Below are positions 37,001 to 48,800 of a stretch of DNA of 64,000 bases, one piece after another. How positions within the stretch are numbered: the first letter of the stretch is position 1; every line of letters begins with the position of its first letter. This DNA is from Anoplolepis gracilipes (taxonomy: Eukaryota; Arthropoda; Insecta; Hymenoptera; Formicidae): positions 855,001-919,000 of the forward strand of contig NC_132972.1 of NCBI RefSeq assembly GCF_047496725.1. Direction: 5' to 3'. A program made the translations under genes and the position numbers. The notes below the pieces were generated by a model, which was given only the letters and a program-made list of their open reading frames with translations, was not told where the DNA came from and did no database searches.

Positions 37001-40000
37001 TGACACGGCATTTTTATTAATTCCAAGGATTCAATTAAATCCATTCTTTTTTATCCGATAAGTTGTATAATATGCCAATGGAATGCTGATTCTTTCGATA
37101 GTTGCGATGAATTAGGAAAAAGTATGAGTAAAAAGAAATTATTTAAAGTTTTTTCTCTATGAATTTTTAGTAGATTAATTATTCTAAAAAATAACAATCC
37201 ATACAAATTATATATTACACATGTATTTATTTTCGGCGAGATAAATAGAAATATTCTAAATAATATTTATAGAAATTGCAAAATTAATCTCTTTTTAAAA
37301 AAGTGATATTAATATTATATTTTCTTTAATAATAATTGATTGAATATCGTAATTAATTGATAATATTATTTTCTTAAAAAAGTCTGTGAGAATAATTTTA
37401 TTAAATATTCACAAATAATTATTTTATGCAAAATAAGCGAATTAAAAAGAATTGATAAGTATTAATTCTAAAATTTAATTCTCAAGTTTCACTAAATAAC
37501 AAAAAATTCTCTTCATATCTTAATCTTTCGAAAGCATCCATTTTTAATGATTGAAATTGAATTGAAATAAACATAGGAGAAAAAATTTAGCAATTATAAT
37601 CGCAATCTCTAATTTTTAAGAATTCTTTTCAATATTTTTAGCTTTCGTAAGATAATTGTAACTTGCAAATATGAAAATTATTGTCGATGGACTACTCTCG
37701 TATCAATTTGAACGCACGCATGCGATTGCATAGACATTCCGATCACGTGGCGATGCAGCGGAACTCGGAATTAATGGAGAGTAGGTGCTTTGTCGCAGCA
37801 CCTCGACCTCGTGTGGCCTTGTCTTTCAGTTATATTATAAAGCCGATAGATATATACGGTGCTATACACGTCAAGTCAATTATACCCGCCCACTGTCCTT
37901 CGGATACGACGTTGTGAACAAGCACGATTGCGAATTACTGTATGTCTTGCTTACTTCGTAAGCAAAACTGCAGAATCGCGACCGTGACACTGTTGAAATA
38001 TTCCACGTACACCGTTGAAATAAACAACTGGGGTAATAGTCGTTCGGACAGAGTCAGTTCCGGAATATTAATTCCCGGACGATGCCAAGCCTCAGGTAAT
38101 GGGAATCCCGAAGACGTGACAACCGATCTGATCAACGTCTCGCGATATTGGAAAAACAGTATCGTCATCGAAACTTTCTCGGGTATAATTATGGATCTGC
38201 CAGAACACGTGTTTCCAGAAAGTGAAATTCTCATGTTTGATGTATAATCATCAATTTGCTAATATACCGCTTGTATATCCTCGAAGAATTCGAGGATAAT
38301 GGTCTTGCTATTTTACTTTCGAATAGATGAGTATCAATTTGTCAACACGTTATACATTTTTCCGTATTTTTAAGACACGTAATAGAATCTGGAACTTGGA
38401 GTTAAATTATTTATATACTAGTAATTAAGAATTTTATTAACAGTTTCACGATAAGCAATGTATGTATTCTTATGTATTCTTATGTATATTTGTTATTTTA
38501 ACACGGTCGTCTTGATAAAAGAAAGCGCTCTATCTTTTATTCCAATATTTATGATATAATGCTTTGTTCTCCTTGAGAAATACGTGTTCCGGTCGAATGG
38601 CAAAATGCTTGTGCAAATTCTGTCACGTGTGACGTGTTGCTCACGCAGACTACATCATCAAGCGATGTCGAAAGTACGAATTGTCGAAACAGTTAGAGGA
38701 ACGCAGCCACTCAACGCTGGAAAGTCATCGAATAATTTTGTGACGAATCTGTGCGTAATCTGTACGCTTATAAATATCGACATTAACAATTGTAGCTATA
38801 TCACTATAGTTATCTCTGTTATTCTATTTTACGGTAGCGCGGTTATTTTTATCATCTATCATCAGACTGCTAGTAGACAGTACGTTCTTAGGAATAATTA
38901 TAAATATATAATGATCGAGGAATCGTAAACGTAGTTAAAATTTCAAAAAATATGACACAAAGTTTGATATGTTATTAAAATGTAAAAATAATTAATTATA
39001 ATATTTTTATAGAAAAAAATAAAATTATGTCAGATATAGAGATCTTTGTCATTCGAATTTTGTTATAAGCTTTCATATGAAATTAATGCATATTGTGTGT
39101 GGTGATTCTGTGGAACCAGTCGGACGTAAAAATCTTACACCGACGCAAGTCACGCGCGTGTATGAACGTACACGCGATATTTGTGAAATGCCAGTGATTA
39201 TAGCGGGAATTCTTCAAGGAGAGATATCCGCAAGTATATTCCTAGCGACATATTACGTTGCACACGCGCAACATATGGCGAGCGTTACCTAATAGTAAAA
39301 TTTCTTCTTCGCCAGTACTCACCGTCAACTGCAGTTTCGAGGGTCGTCTTTGTCGTCGCAGTCGCTTTGATACTTCTGCCAAATCTCCTGGACCGTTGTC
39401 TCTTGACATTATGCGACCATCGCTGAACGAGTTTCTTTTTGCTCCATACATTTTGCCTCTCGGTCCCTTTTCCGCTGAAATTTCACGTTTACAAATTTAT
39501 ACAGATGCGTAATTACATAAGCTTTCTTTTACCGACAAGATATTTTCAACTCGTCTCATCTGCGCGTCACCGCTATAATTATCTAAAGTGTGATAGTATT
39601 GTATTGAGCATGAGTGCATTGAGCAACGGCTTGTTCATCCTCAGCCGGAACATAATGATAACGATCGCGATATTAATACGCTGACGTCGCTTTTAATCGC
39701 GTCACGATATATCGAATTGTCAGCGATGTTGGTCCCTATTAGTATATGTTTTCGAAACACTTGCGTTCATCACATATATCTATATATATTATATTAACCT
39801 CGCGGATCTAATAATGATTAATCGTTCTTCGGGCGAAGTGAAGGCAATTAGTCGCGTTGTTTTCGATTCTACTCCGTTATCGCTATAATGAAGTCGTGAA
39901 AAAAATGTGTAGTTTTGAAACAAGGCTTATCTTTCGCGCGCGCGCGCGCGAGCGAATTCCGACAGTTCGTACCAACAATACTTGCGCGTTACTTGTTAGA

Positions 40001-43000
40001 TAAAAAATTTTTCAAAACAAACCCTATTTTTCGTATTTACAATGTAACACAAGTTATACCACACTTTGAATTTTTTTTTTTTGTCTTATTGAAACAGCGA
40101 ATCTTTAAATCGAATATTGCAATGATAATATTTATTTTACCCTTTCTTGTTATTTCTTTCGGAATATTTTTTATTTTTAATTCAAAAAACAGTTAGAATA
40201 TGTCTCAATATGTGTTTGCATGATCGAAATTCGCAAACATTGCGAGTTTCCTAATTATTATTCTTGCCATTTCCATATTTACCATGGATCATTGGTCCGA
40301 CAAGGGCACCGCGAGGCGCTCAAGACTTCTTCCAGGTCCTCCCACTCGGATTCCTTGCCGTTCATCGAGGTCAATCCTAAGACAGAACCGGGTGTGGAGC
40401 CGGCGTAAAGGCTATTGACACGTTCCTCGCCTGGCGGCAGACCGACGTCGTCATACACACCCAGCTCGTCCCGCTCCTCCTCTCTCAGATGACTTTCGCA
40501 GTCCACGCTGGAATATTCATTGTTCATCGAAGTGAAGTACCGATCGTCCCCGGTTGTCGGGGCAAAACATTGCGACGCCTTTGCCGCGTGACCCTTGTAC
40601 ACCGCTCGCAATTCCACGGATGGCTTCCTGTTCGATACTCCTTCTTCGTCGACCTCCGGAATCAGATAATCGTTCTCGTTGACGGTTGTTAAATCGTCCT
40701 GTTTGAAACTAGGCGGCATCACGTCGTCGTAAATCTCGTCACAGTCTTTAGCATCGGTGTTTACTTCTTCTACCTCGAGGCGGGACATCGGGAGACCCAC
40801 GTCGTCGTAATCGGACTCCTGATAAGAAATATTTATTGCCTTACATTCTTTTGTAATTTAAAGAAGTAAATGAGTGTCGCACCTGTCGCGCTGATCAACG
40901 AATCGGCATACGTCGTCATTAATTTTTATTGCGAAACATAATACGTGAGCGCGTGATGGTCTTGGTAGCGAAATTCGAGGAGAAACGAATCAAATTACGC
41001 ATCATTCGTGATACCGCATTTCCGTCTCTAATTTGTTAGTACCACGCAGCGCGCGAATCGATTATTCGACATTCCGTTTCACTTTTGCTCACGGCTGCCA
41101 ATTTAGTATGTACAAGTTGCATTCAACAATCAGAGGCGCGCAGAGTTGCTTAAATTCGCGCATCAATTTTCACAAATATTTCTTTCGCTTGAAAATGAAC
41201 ACGAACGAGAATGAAACTGAAAATGTTTACATATCACGTCTTTTTTCTCGATAAAATTCCTTTTAAACCAAATTTCAGATTTATTTACGTACATTTACTT
41301 GATCTTAATTTTTATCAAATATAGTACTTTTGCATGTAAATATAATTTCCATTAGTTTACTTTGCGTCTAAAAACAAATATTCTTAATATTCTTTTTCGC
41401 TTGAATGTTCAATATAATCAAACTTTCCCGAAATTAAAATTATCATATAGCTATCGTATATACATAAAATATAATATAATCGTACACGTCGTTTCGCTAT
41501 TTGCACAGATTACATTAGCGCGGAGATTCCATTCCATCGAGGTTCACGATAACGGAATCATTATGCATACGATAATTCGTACCGCTTGAGCGACGAAGTT
41601 AGACGGCCCAACATCGTCGTATTCCTCGCTATCGACGTTCTCGTCGCTTTCCTTCAAGGCATGGCACGTAACGGATGCGTCGCGCTTATCCGGAAAACTC
41701 TTGGCGTGATTGTCCCACAGAAAGCTGCTGTTGGCCCGCGGCAACGCCCGAGGAGAAGACTCACACACAGGTTCGTACATTTCCCCTTCTGACAGATCGG
41801 CCTGATTTTCAATCGCGCTTTTCACCACCTCTTGGCCGGACTCCAAAACTTTCGCCTGTAAGTCCCTCAAGAAGTCGCTCTTTATCTCGGCGTAGTTGAT
41901 TCGATCGCTCTTATCTGTAAGGGAATTTTGTCGTCAAGACTTATTTTAAACAGAAAGATATCGCTGGTTGCTTCCGGAGAAATATAACTTTGTATAGACA
42001 GAGATAATACCTACTCGTATTACTTTGACCATTTTGAGACAAATCAGGCTATTTAGAAATTTTATAATTTTCTATTATGTTCCCAAGAAAAAAATATATA
42101 ACGTAATTTAATCGATATTACTCAAGCTTAATAAAAGGTGTGGCTAAAATAATAATCTTTTATAAATAGAAATTATGACTATCAATTGTAAGAAAATAAT
42201 TATTGTATATATATAAAATTTTTTATCTTGATGATATGTTTGAAAAACTATTGTTTTTAAAAAATAAAAACTTGTAATTTAACTGTAAACCTTTAATATA
42301 TCAATGAACTGAAATATTATATATGCTTATATTTTTTATAGTTTTCTAAAGTGTATTATTTTTATATAAATTGTAATTTTGAATATTATCTTAAAAGTAT
42401 CTAGATAAAAGTCACTCAACTAATTTATCTTTTATCTATAAATGTTTAAATTAAGATTATTTTTATCTCAGATATAGACGCATATATTTTAACTTATCTA
42501 TATCTACATTATTTTAAATTATCTAAACGCAACACTGATAATAAGTATAGAGACATTGTATGTAATATTGTAAAAAAATATATAATCATATGTATGAAAA
42601 AAACACAGTATACATGAACGTTATACAAATATTGCATAAAGCATTATGTAATACAGGAATACAAGTACCAATTGATATTTAAAATAAAAATGCTAAAATC
42701 TCCGAATAATAATAAGAACAATGCAATAAATTATAAAATAACATTAATAACTATTATTTTAAATTATTCTGTGAAATATGTTTCAATAATTTGAATATTT
42801 TTAAATTTACTAATAATTTTATTATTAAAAAAATAATATTATGTTATTCATTTACTCAATACTTTCAATTATTCAATTCAATATTGTATGTACAATATAT
42901 AGAGATTTGCAGTATATATAGATAAAGGTACGCAAATCGCACAAATCAGGCCGCACTTGTGCAAGACAACATTTACATAAATTCTTTCACCATTATTAAA

Positions 43001-45803
43001 CTCGACAAAAAGAACCGATTACGTACCTGTGACACTTTCGACAGTCGATTGGTTTTCATTGAATTGCTTGGCAATCATATCGGGAGACATTCCTGCGGTA
43101 ACCTTGGGCCGTTCAGCGTTCTCGTTCTCAGATTTGCGTCGCTCGTCCTTTCCAACGAGTAGAGGTAAAGACGCGCATATCTGCTGATGAGTAATCACAA
43201 CCTGCTCCAAGCCGGGCTCGGTGTTCAGAATCAGACTGGGATTCGTGGCGGATGCTACGTGGACGAAGTTAGTGGGTGACGAGATGATCACGCTCTTCAG
43301 TTCCTCCCTCGACAGACTCCTGGTCCCGGCGCAGGTGCCCTGAGCCTTCGAGAAGGGCGTCATTTGCAGCGAGCTAAACGAGCTGCTTAAAACATACTTC
43401 TTCTTCGACTTCTTCTTTTTCTTCGGCTGCTTAACCAAGTGCCGTGGCACGTAGTGCAACACGTTTCTGGTAAAACGTCTCTTCTTTTTCTTATGTCGCA
43501 ACGACACGTTATCCTCCTCGTCGCTCGTGATCGACTCTGCGTCCTGCTTCAGATATTTCAAAGAATTTTCGTACGTGATCCCTCTTGTCGCAAGATCGTT
43601 TACAGACCATGACTTTGTGGCTATCTTAGAAGCGATTGGAATACTTTTCTCGATTTTGTAAATGTGTGTCAGAGGCTCAATGATTGTCTTATCTGATATT
43701 TCAGAATCGATTTTAGATGTCTCATTAAATTTAGATACTTTATAATTATCTATTATATCCATCTTTTCGTAATCGTTGGATGAATTGGAATCTTTTCTTT
43801 CGATACAGCGTTTTTCTTTCTCGTGCTGATTTTCAGCAACCTTGATATACATGCAAGGATTCTTCTCTGTCTGCGGATATTTTAAATCATCGTTATTATC
43901 GTCGTGAAAATCTTGAATGCAAGATTCTTCTTTTGTAAATGGATTTGTAGAGGATAAACTTTCTATAGACTTTTCAATGGTTTCTATCGCATTCGTTTGC
44001 GTCTGAATTTCCTTTTTAGGGATATTCTCGATATTGTATTTGGTACCGGAATTTGATATTCTGGCGGCACAAGTCGTTGACTGGTTCTTCGACTTCGTCG
44101 AAGAGAAGGCCTGGCATTTGGAGTAACTTTTCCACTGATGACTCTCCCCGGATTTCACCTAACGACGAAACGGGCGTAATTAAATGACTAATTGAATCGG
44201 TCGCTGTAGATGTTATAAAAGAGAAAGTTTTTTATGAGTAAAGAAAAATTCTTGCAATGTTATTTTTCATTCTTTTATTTCACAATAATGCTACTATGTG
44301 TATTTTTAAATGTAATACAATGCCCCTTTAAAAAAAGAAATAGCTTCCTGATTGGTTGTTTTTACAATAGCCAATTATATTGTGAATGTGAATATGCCAC
44401 ATTGTGTAAATTACATGGGAATACCGTTTGTATAGTGAAAGATTTAGAAATCATAAAACGCTGAAAATTCATTCTTAAAATGCAAATCTTTTTATTAATT
44501 AATGTGTTAAATACCACTGTATTCTATAAGAAAGAAACATACATAATGTAAATTTTGATCAATAGTTTGATAAAAGTTAGCAAAACTTTCCTGTAGAAAC
44601 ATATTTATAGGGAAATTGTGAAAAACATTATAGACATAGAATTCATTGTGTAACGAGTTTTGAAAATAATAAAAACAAAACAATGAAATATTTTTATAAT
44701 ACACGATTACTGATCGTGACTATAATGTAAGGTATTTCGCGGTAAGAATTTCGCGATTTTACGGAACCAACATGTATTTCGATCATAAGTCGGTCGTTTC
44801 CCTCCCCCCCCCCCCCCGTCACTCACATTCCTCATCCGATGGAATGTCAGTGATATGAGGAAATCGCAGTTGTCCCGCAATTAAAGTATCGTGTAATAAA
44901 AGGCGCTCGATATCGCTTCGGAAAAATCTTGTCCATTAAGTTTTTTGACAATCTGTACTTGTTGACATAACGGTATCGTGACAATACATATGATAAATAT
45001 CAAACGGTGCTCCATTGAGTCTTTACGATTCTTATCCAACGTAGTAAGCTAGTAAGATACTAACGAGCCACTCCTCCGACTATTAGCATCCTTTTGCTCG
45101 CAAATCCGCATGCGTATCCCGACGCACGTAAGAGACAACATCTTATTCGTTTCTTGCAGGGAGTCACGTAAACTCTTGTTTTTAAATATACATCCGGGTT
45201 ACAAGAATAACTGGAGTCTGCTTTCAAGAGTTTTGACACTTTTTGTTAGAATGATTTTATTGCACAATATATATCGTACGAACAACAATATATTTTTATA
45301 TCTCTTTAACGATTATTAAAAAATTTCATGAAATTGATTGTAGAGATTTGAAAAGAAAGAGAGAACTGTTTGGTCTAAAATTACTTCTTAAAACAAAAAA
45401 TAGATTTGCATTAAATTTCATACAATATTTGTACTAAATATGTATTGTAATTAATTATTGTTTAATTATTAATTATTTTCCATTTTTATTTTTAAAAAAA
45501 CATTTTTGTTGAATAAAATCTATGGTCACGGAAGTAAACAAAGGTGAATGTGTGATATTTATATCAACGTACCTTATAGGTTGGTCGTTTGGGTAAAGCC
45601 TTTCCATTGATGAGTCGCTTCTCTTTGTCTGATTTTTCCGTCTTGTCTGCAACGTTATCACTGTCCACGGGAAGTAATTGAAGAGGCAATCTCGTTCGCT
45701 TCAGAGCTAAGCTGTCGAGCGTGGCGTAAACGACTTTGTCGGGGATCAGGACAGCCTTGCTCCCATGTAAGAAACTCCGATTGGCCGTAGGCGAAAGACT
45801 CAT
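27912..45803 (-). CDS. Exn: Ephexin-type Rho guanine nucleotide exchange factor (DH-PH-SH3)
   Basis: Fourteen exons join in phase: 45803-45573, 44158-43027, 41914-41583, 40818-40283, 39474-39323, 32466-31924, 31357-31257, 30698-30590, 30474-30123, 29979-29866, 29719-29558, 29464-29270, 28819-28503 and 28129-27912 (1,497 residues). An in-frame TAA precedes the ATG. Residues about 1-975 are disordered and charged, with a KKKKKSKKK stretch, four YDDV motifs (Y553, Y569, Y595, Y687) and a basic RRIKMLRRTW segment. The DH domain spans about 1050-1245 (FEILTSEASYLNSL, LPMQRVTRLPLL), PH about 1260-1400, and SH3 about 1410-1460 (YPYSPNQPDELSL, DGEQGWFPANY). The pre-SH3 block (WLEAVSPPK, ESWDCPQV) is diagnostic for ephexins, which activate Rho GTPases downstream of Eph receptors; in flies Exn acts at synapses. 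A shorter isoform from an internal promoter is plausible. Confidence 0.92.
29022..29161. mobile_element. Short inverted-repeat element (MITE-like) in an Ephexin intron
   Basis: A 140-bp segment bounded by 17-bp inverted repeats, CTATAGCCGGATAAGCA at the left and its complement with one mismatch at the right. It has no open frame. It lies between the PH-domain exons. Target-site duplication was not evident. Confidence 0.5.
33344..33734 (+). mobile_element. MITE-like element, copy 1 (family shared with 55481-55880)
   Basis: A 391-bp non-coding element starts CACTCAAAAAAATA and ends with the near-complement (TTTTTTTGGGTG). The whole length matches the reverse complement of 55481-55880, with scattered substitutions and small indels. 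It sits in the large Ephexin intron. No transposase is encoded. Direct target repeats are not clear. Confidence 0.8.
33814..34029 (-). other. GC-rich open stretch in Ephexin intron, possible cassette or alternative exon
   Basis: A 70-codon minus-strand open stretch (GTG at 34026 to TAG at 33814) is markedly GC-rich against its AT-rich surroundings and has protein-like composition (LGGGSILLIGDQPDE, LVQLRVVNFDEDMD). A phase-compatible acceptor (TTTCAAG) and weak donors exist that would fit between the exons at 39323 and 32466. The plus strand is also open here (33805-34179), so the coding strand is undecided. I do not recognise a domain on either strand. Confidence 0.3.
44804..44817. repeat. 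C14 homopolymer
   Basis: Fourteen consecutive cytosines in the Ephexin first coding intron, unusual in this AT-rich setting; on the transcribed strand this is a G run. Confidence 0.85.
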
Positions 45804-48800
45804 CTTGAAGGGCTCCTTTTTTTACCGTTCGGTCATCTATGATTCACTCGAGTTCCGTGCGATCATTTCACATATTGCTATTTTATGTTCTTGTTCATTG
45901 TTTTCGTCTTTAAAATCTGTAAACTTGAAGAAAAATTGAATAAAAATTTACAACCACACTGCACTATTTTCCACTTTTTATCTTACATAATATTTTATAT
46001 AATATCCTACTATTATATGTATATTCCTTTCTATATCCAAAATTTTAATAGAAAGAAACTTTTATAAGAATTGTAACTTTATTTTAAAAAATTATATTAT
46101 TGAGTCTAAATCGAATGTAGATTTTATGCTATTATATTTATATAATTAAATAGCGACAAGTTGCAATGTGTGTTATTGCGCATGTATGTGTTTAGATCGG
46201 AGCACAATTAATTAAAAAATACTATATAACAATTTGTTGTCGCGATCTGGTACAAAGAGGATATAAAAAAACCACAACTTTAAACATTTTCCGCGAAAAT
46301 GCCGATAAGAAGCTTTAATAATGTGTGCCCTTATCACGAATACCACGCGTGCATATGATCGTTGATTGCGATGCTGTCGTTGGCAATTATAGCAAATGTT
46401 GTTTATTATACAATTACATGAATTATTATTTAATTACGATAAATATATGTTTTATATATTACACGTATAATTTTTCGTAAAAACAATATTATGTAAAATA
46501 TATCATGTTAAATCTACAATACTTTGTAATTTACGTAATTATTTGGTTTCATGAGATACGAAATTATGAATCAGACGGATGAACAATTGATAGATAAGTC
46601 TGTCGTAGCTTCTGTTGCTGCTTTATACTGTATTATATATTATAATGTATTATATATTGTAAAAAGCAAGAAAATAAAAAATAAAAATTATGCTTTTCGC
46701 TCTTGTTTTTTCTTGGATTTAATCGATAAGTATCTTTATTTAAAAAATTATTATTAGCTTTTTATATAACTGTTTGACTATAATAAGCCGCAAATTTTTA
46801 TCAGTTCGTTAAATTTAGATTAAATGTAAAATCTTTTACTAATTAATTATTTTCTACTTTTTTCGATTTAATTTCTTCATGAATCGAATAAATCAATTAC
46901 CTTTAAACGATTGAACACTTATTGTCATTGTTACATTTATTGTGGAGCTATTAAATTTATTTTAACTCTAACTTGTGTGTTCAGATATGAAATTGATTTC
47001 TACCATTTTTCTCGATTAATTAAAGCCATTGCATAGCTATAATAATTCAATCAGATTCCAATACAAATAATATTTTTTTTTTAATTTTGTAATATTATTA
47101 AATTTTTTGTGCATGATTAAATAATATTACAATAATTGTTGATCATATGTATATCGAAATAAATAAATATATTAACGAGATATTAACATGATGTATTAAT
47201 TGATCATTTTTTAATTATAAAATTATTCAGAGATCATTGTCAACTTATATCCATCAATGCATTAAATTAATCAATTAATTTTTCATTTTCAAAATTAAAC
47301 TATATGTATATGTATAAGATATCTTTAAAGTGTAAATATAAAAAATTGTTACGTTTTCTCATGTAACCAAAGATGTAAAATACCGTATTCGATTCTGCCT
47401 TAAAGTCACGAAGTATCAATATTGTAGTCGCGAAGAACAAGCTTGTCGACGGAGAATACAATGCGTTTCGCACGCAACTGTTATATAGCAAAGACAGATT
47501 ACGGCCTCGCCGTTTCTTCAACTCGTCAGTCACGTCACGTTGTGCGAAACTTATGCGTAGCTTTGCGAAAAAATCGACTCGTTCCGCATGATCTTCCGCT
47601 TGAGATCCCGTTTACACTTTAGCGAGAGGACTGCTTCGAAGGCAGTTACCGTTCACAAACGCGTACCTCGCGCACTCCCGTGCATCGCACGTGGGTTCGC
47701 GATGCCGAATACGACAAGTACAATAAGACACGCGATCACGCGGCGCGAAGCGCACTGACTGACTGACGTGACGCGCGAGACGCGAGACGCGAGACGCGAA
47801 ACGCGACGACGAAAGACGACGCGAGCCGCTAATGACCGATCGTCGCCGACGGCCGACGATCGAGCGGCAACAAATCACGCGGCCACACTCGCGCCGGATT
47901 TTCGTACTGCGCATTCGCGCACGCAGCCCGCGTCCCGCGTAGTCGACTCCGAAGATAGTCGGTCTTGCTCGGCGATCCTCGGCAAGACTCGCGTCTCACG
48001 TGTCATGTGTCAGTGCCGTAGCGCGCGATCGATGGGTCATCGATCCATTGATTTCTGCGCTATTTCATTTATTTTATCTTTATAGAGATTTATTAATTAT
48101 GTTACACTTCATTTCAAGTATAGCTTTCAGAATTTTAAAGAAAAAAAGATTAATGATGAGTATAATCGAAATATAATAATGTTGAGGAATTAAAAATTAA
48201 TGCTAAGATTCTTTCCATTAGTTTTTATTAAAATATGTGTTGTAAGATTTTAATAAAATAATATTATGATAGCAGAAATAATCTGATAGTATATAGTGAT
48301 ACCAGGGAAATATATTAACATAATAGATCTTTCTAGCAACATATTTACGTTAAAAAATGTTGTAGTATATGTTTGTTCCACGATTTTTCTTGTTTTTCTG
48401 AAGATTAATCACACTTATACTTTTTGTAACGATTGTTTATGATTGAGCATAATTTCTGTAAAATATTTACATATAAAAGATGTTTGCAAGAATTATACAT
48501 GTTGATGTTATTGTTAGCGATTGAGTAGCATTTCTTGTTTTATCAATATATCCCATATCTATATATAAACATACATACATTCATATATGTTTTACGTGTT
48601 TATTCATGTATGTTTTACAATGACTAACAATAAGTAGCACTTTACTATTAGAGAAAAAAACCAATTGCTGCACTTCACTGGATAAGATAAATAATAAACT
48701 GAATTTTATCTACAAAATTATCTTTGAAAACTGAATACTTTAATCTTTCTCTCTCTCTTTTCTTTTCCCTCTCTTCCTCCCTCCCTCCTTCTCCTATCTC

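Noticed and set aside
37935..38247. Overlapping 99- and 101-codon frames on both strands in an Ephexin intron
   Set aside because: No recognisable domain and no flanking splice sites that keep Ephexin phase; likely chance.
39242..39451. 70-codon minus-strand frame as a separate Ephexin start exon
   Set aside because: Its frame does not match the phases of the neighbouring exons, whereas the shifted frame fits both sides. Kept only as a possible dual-coding finding.
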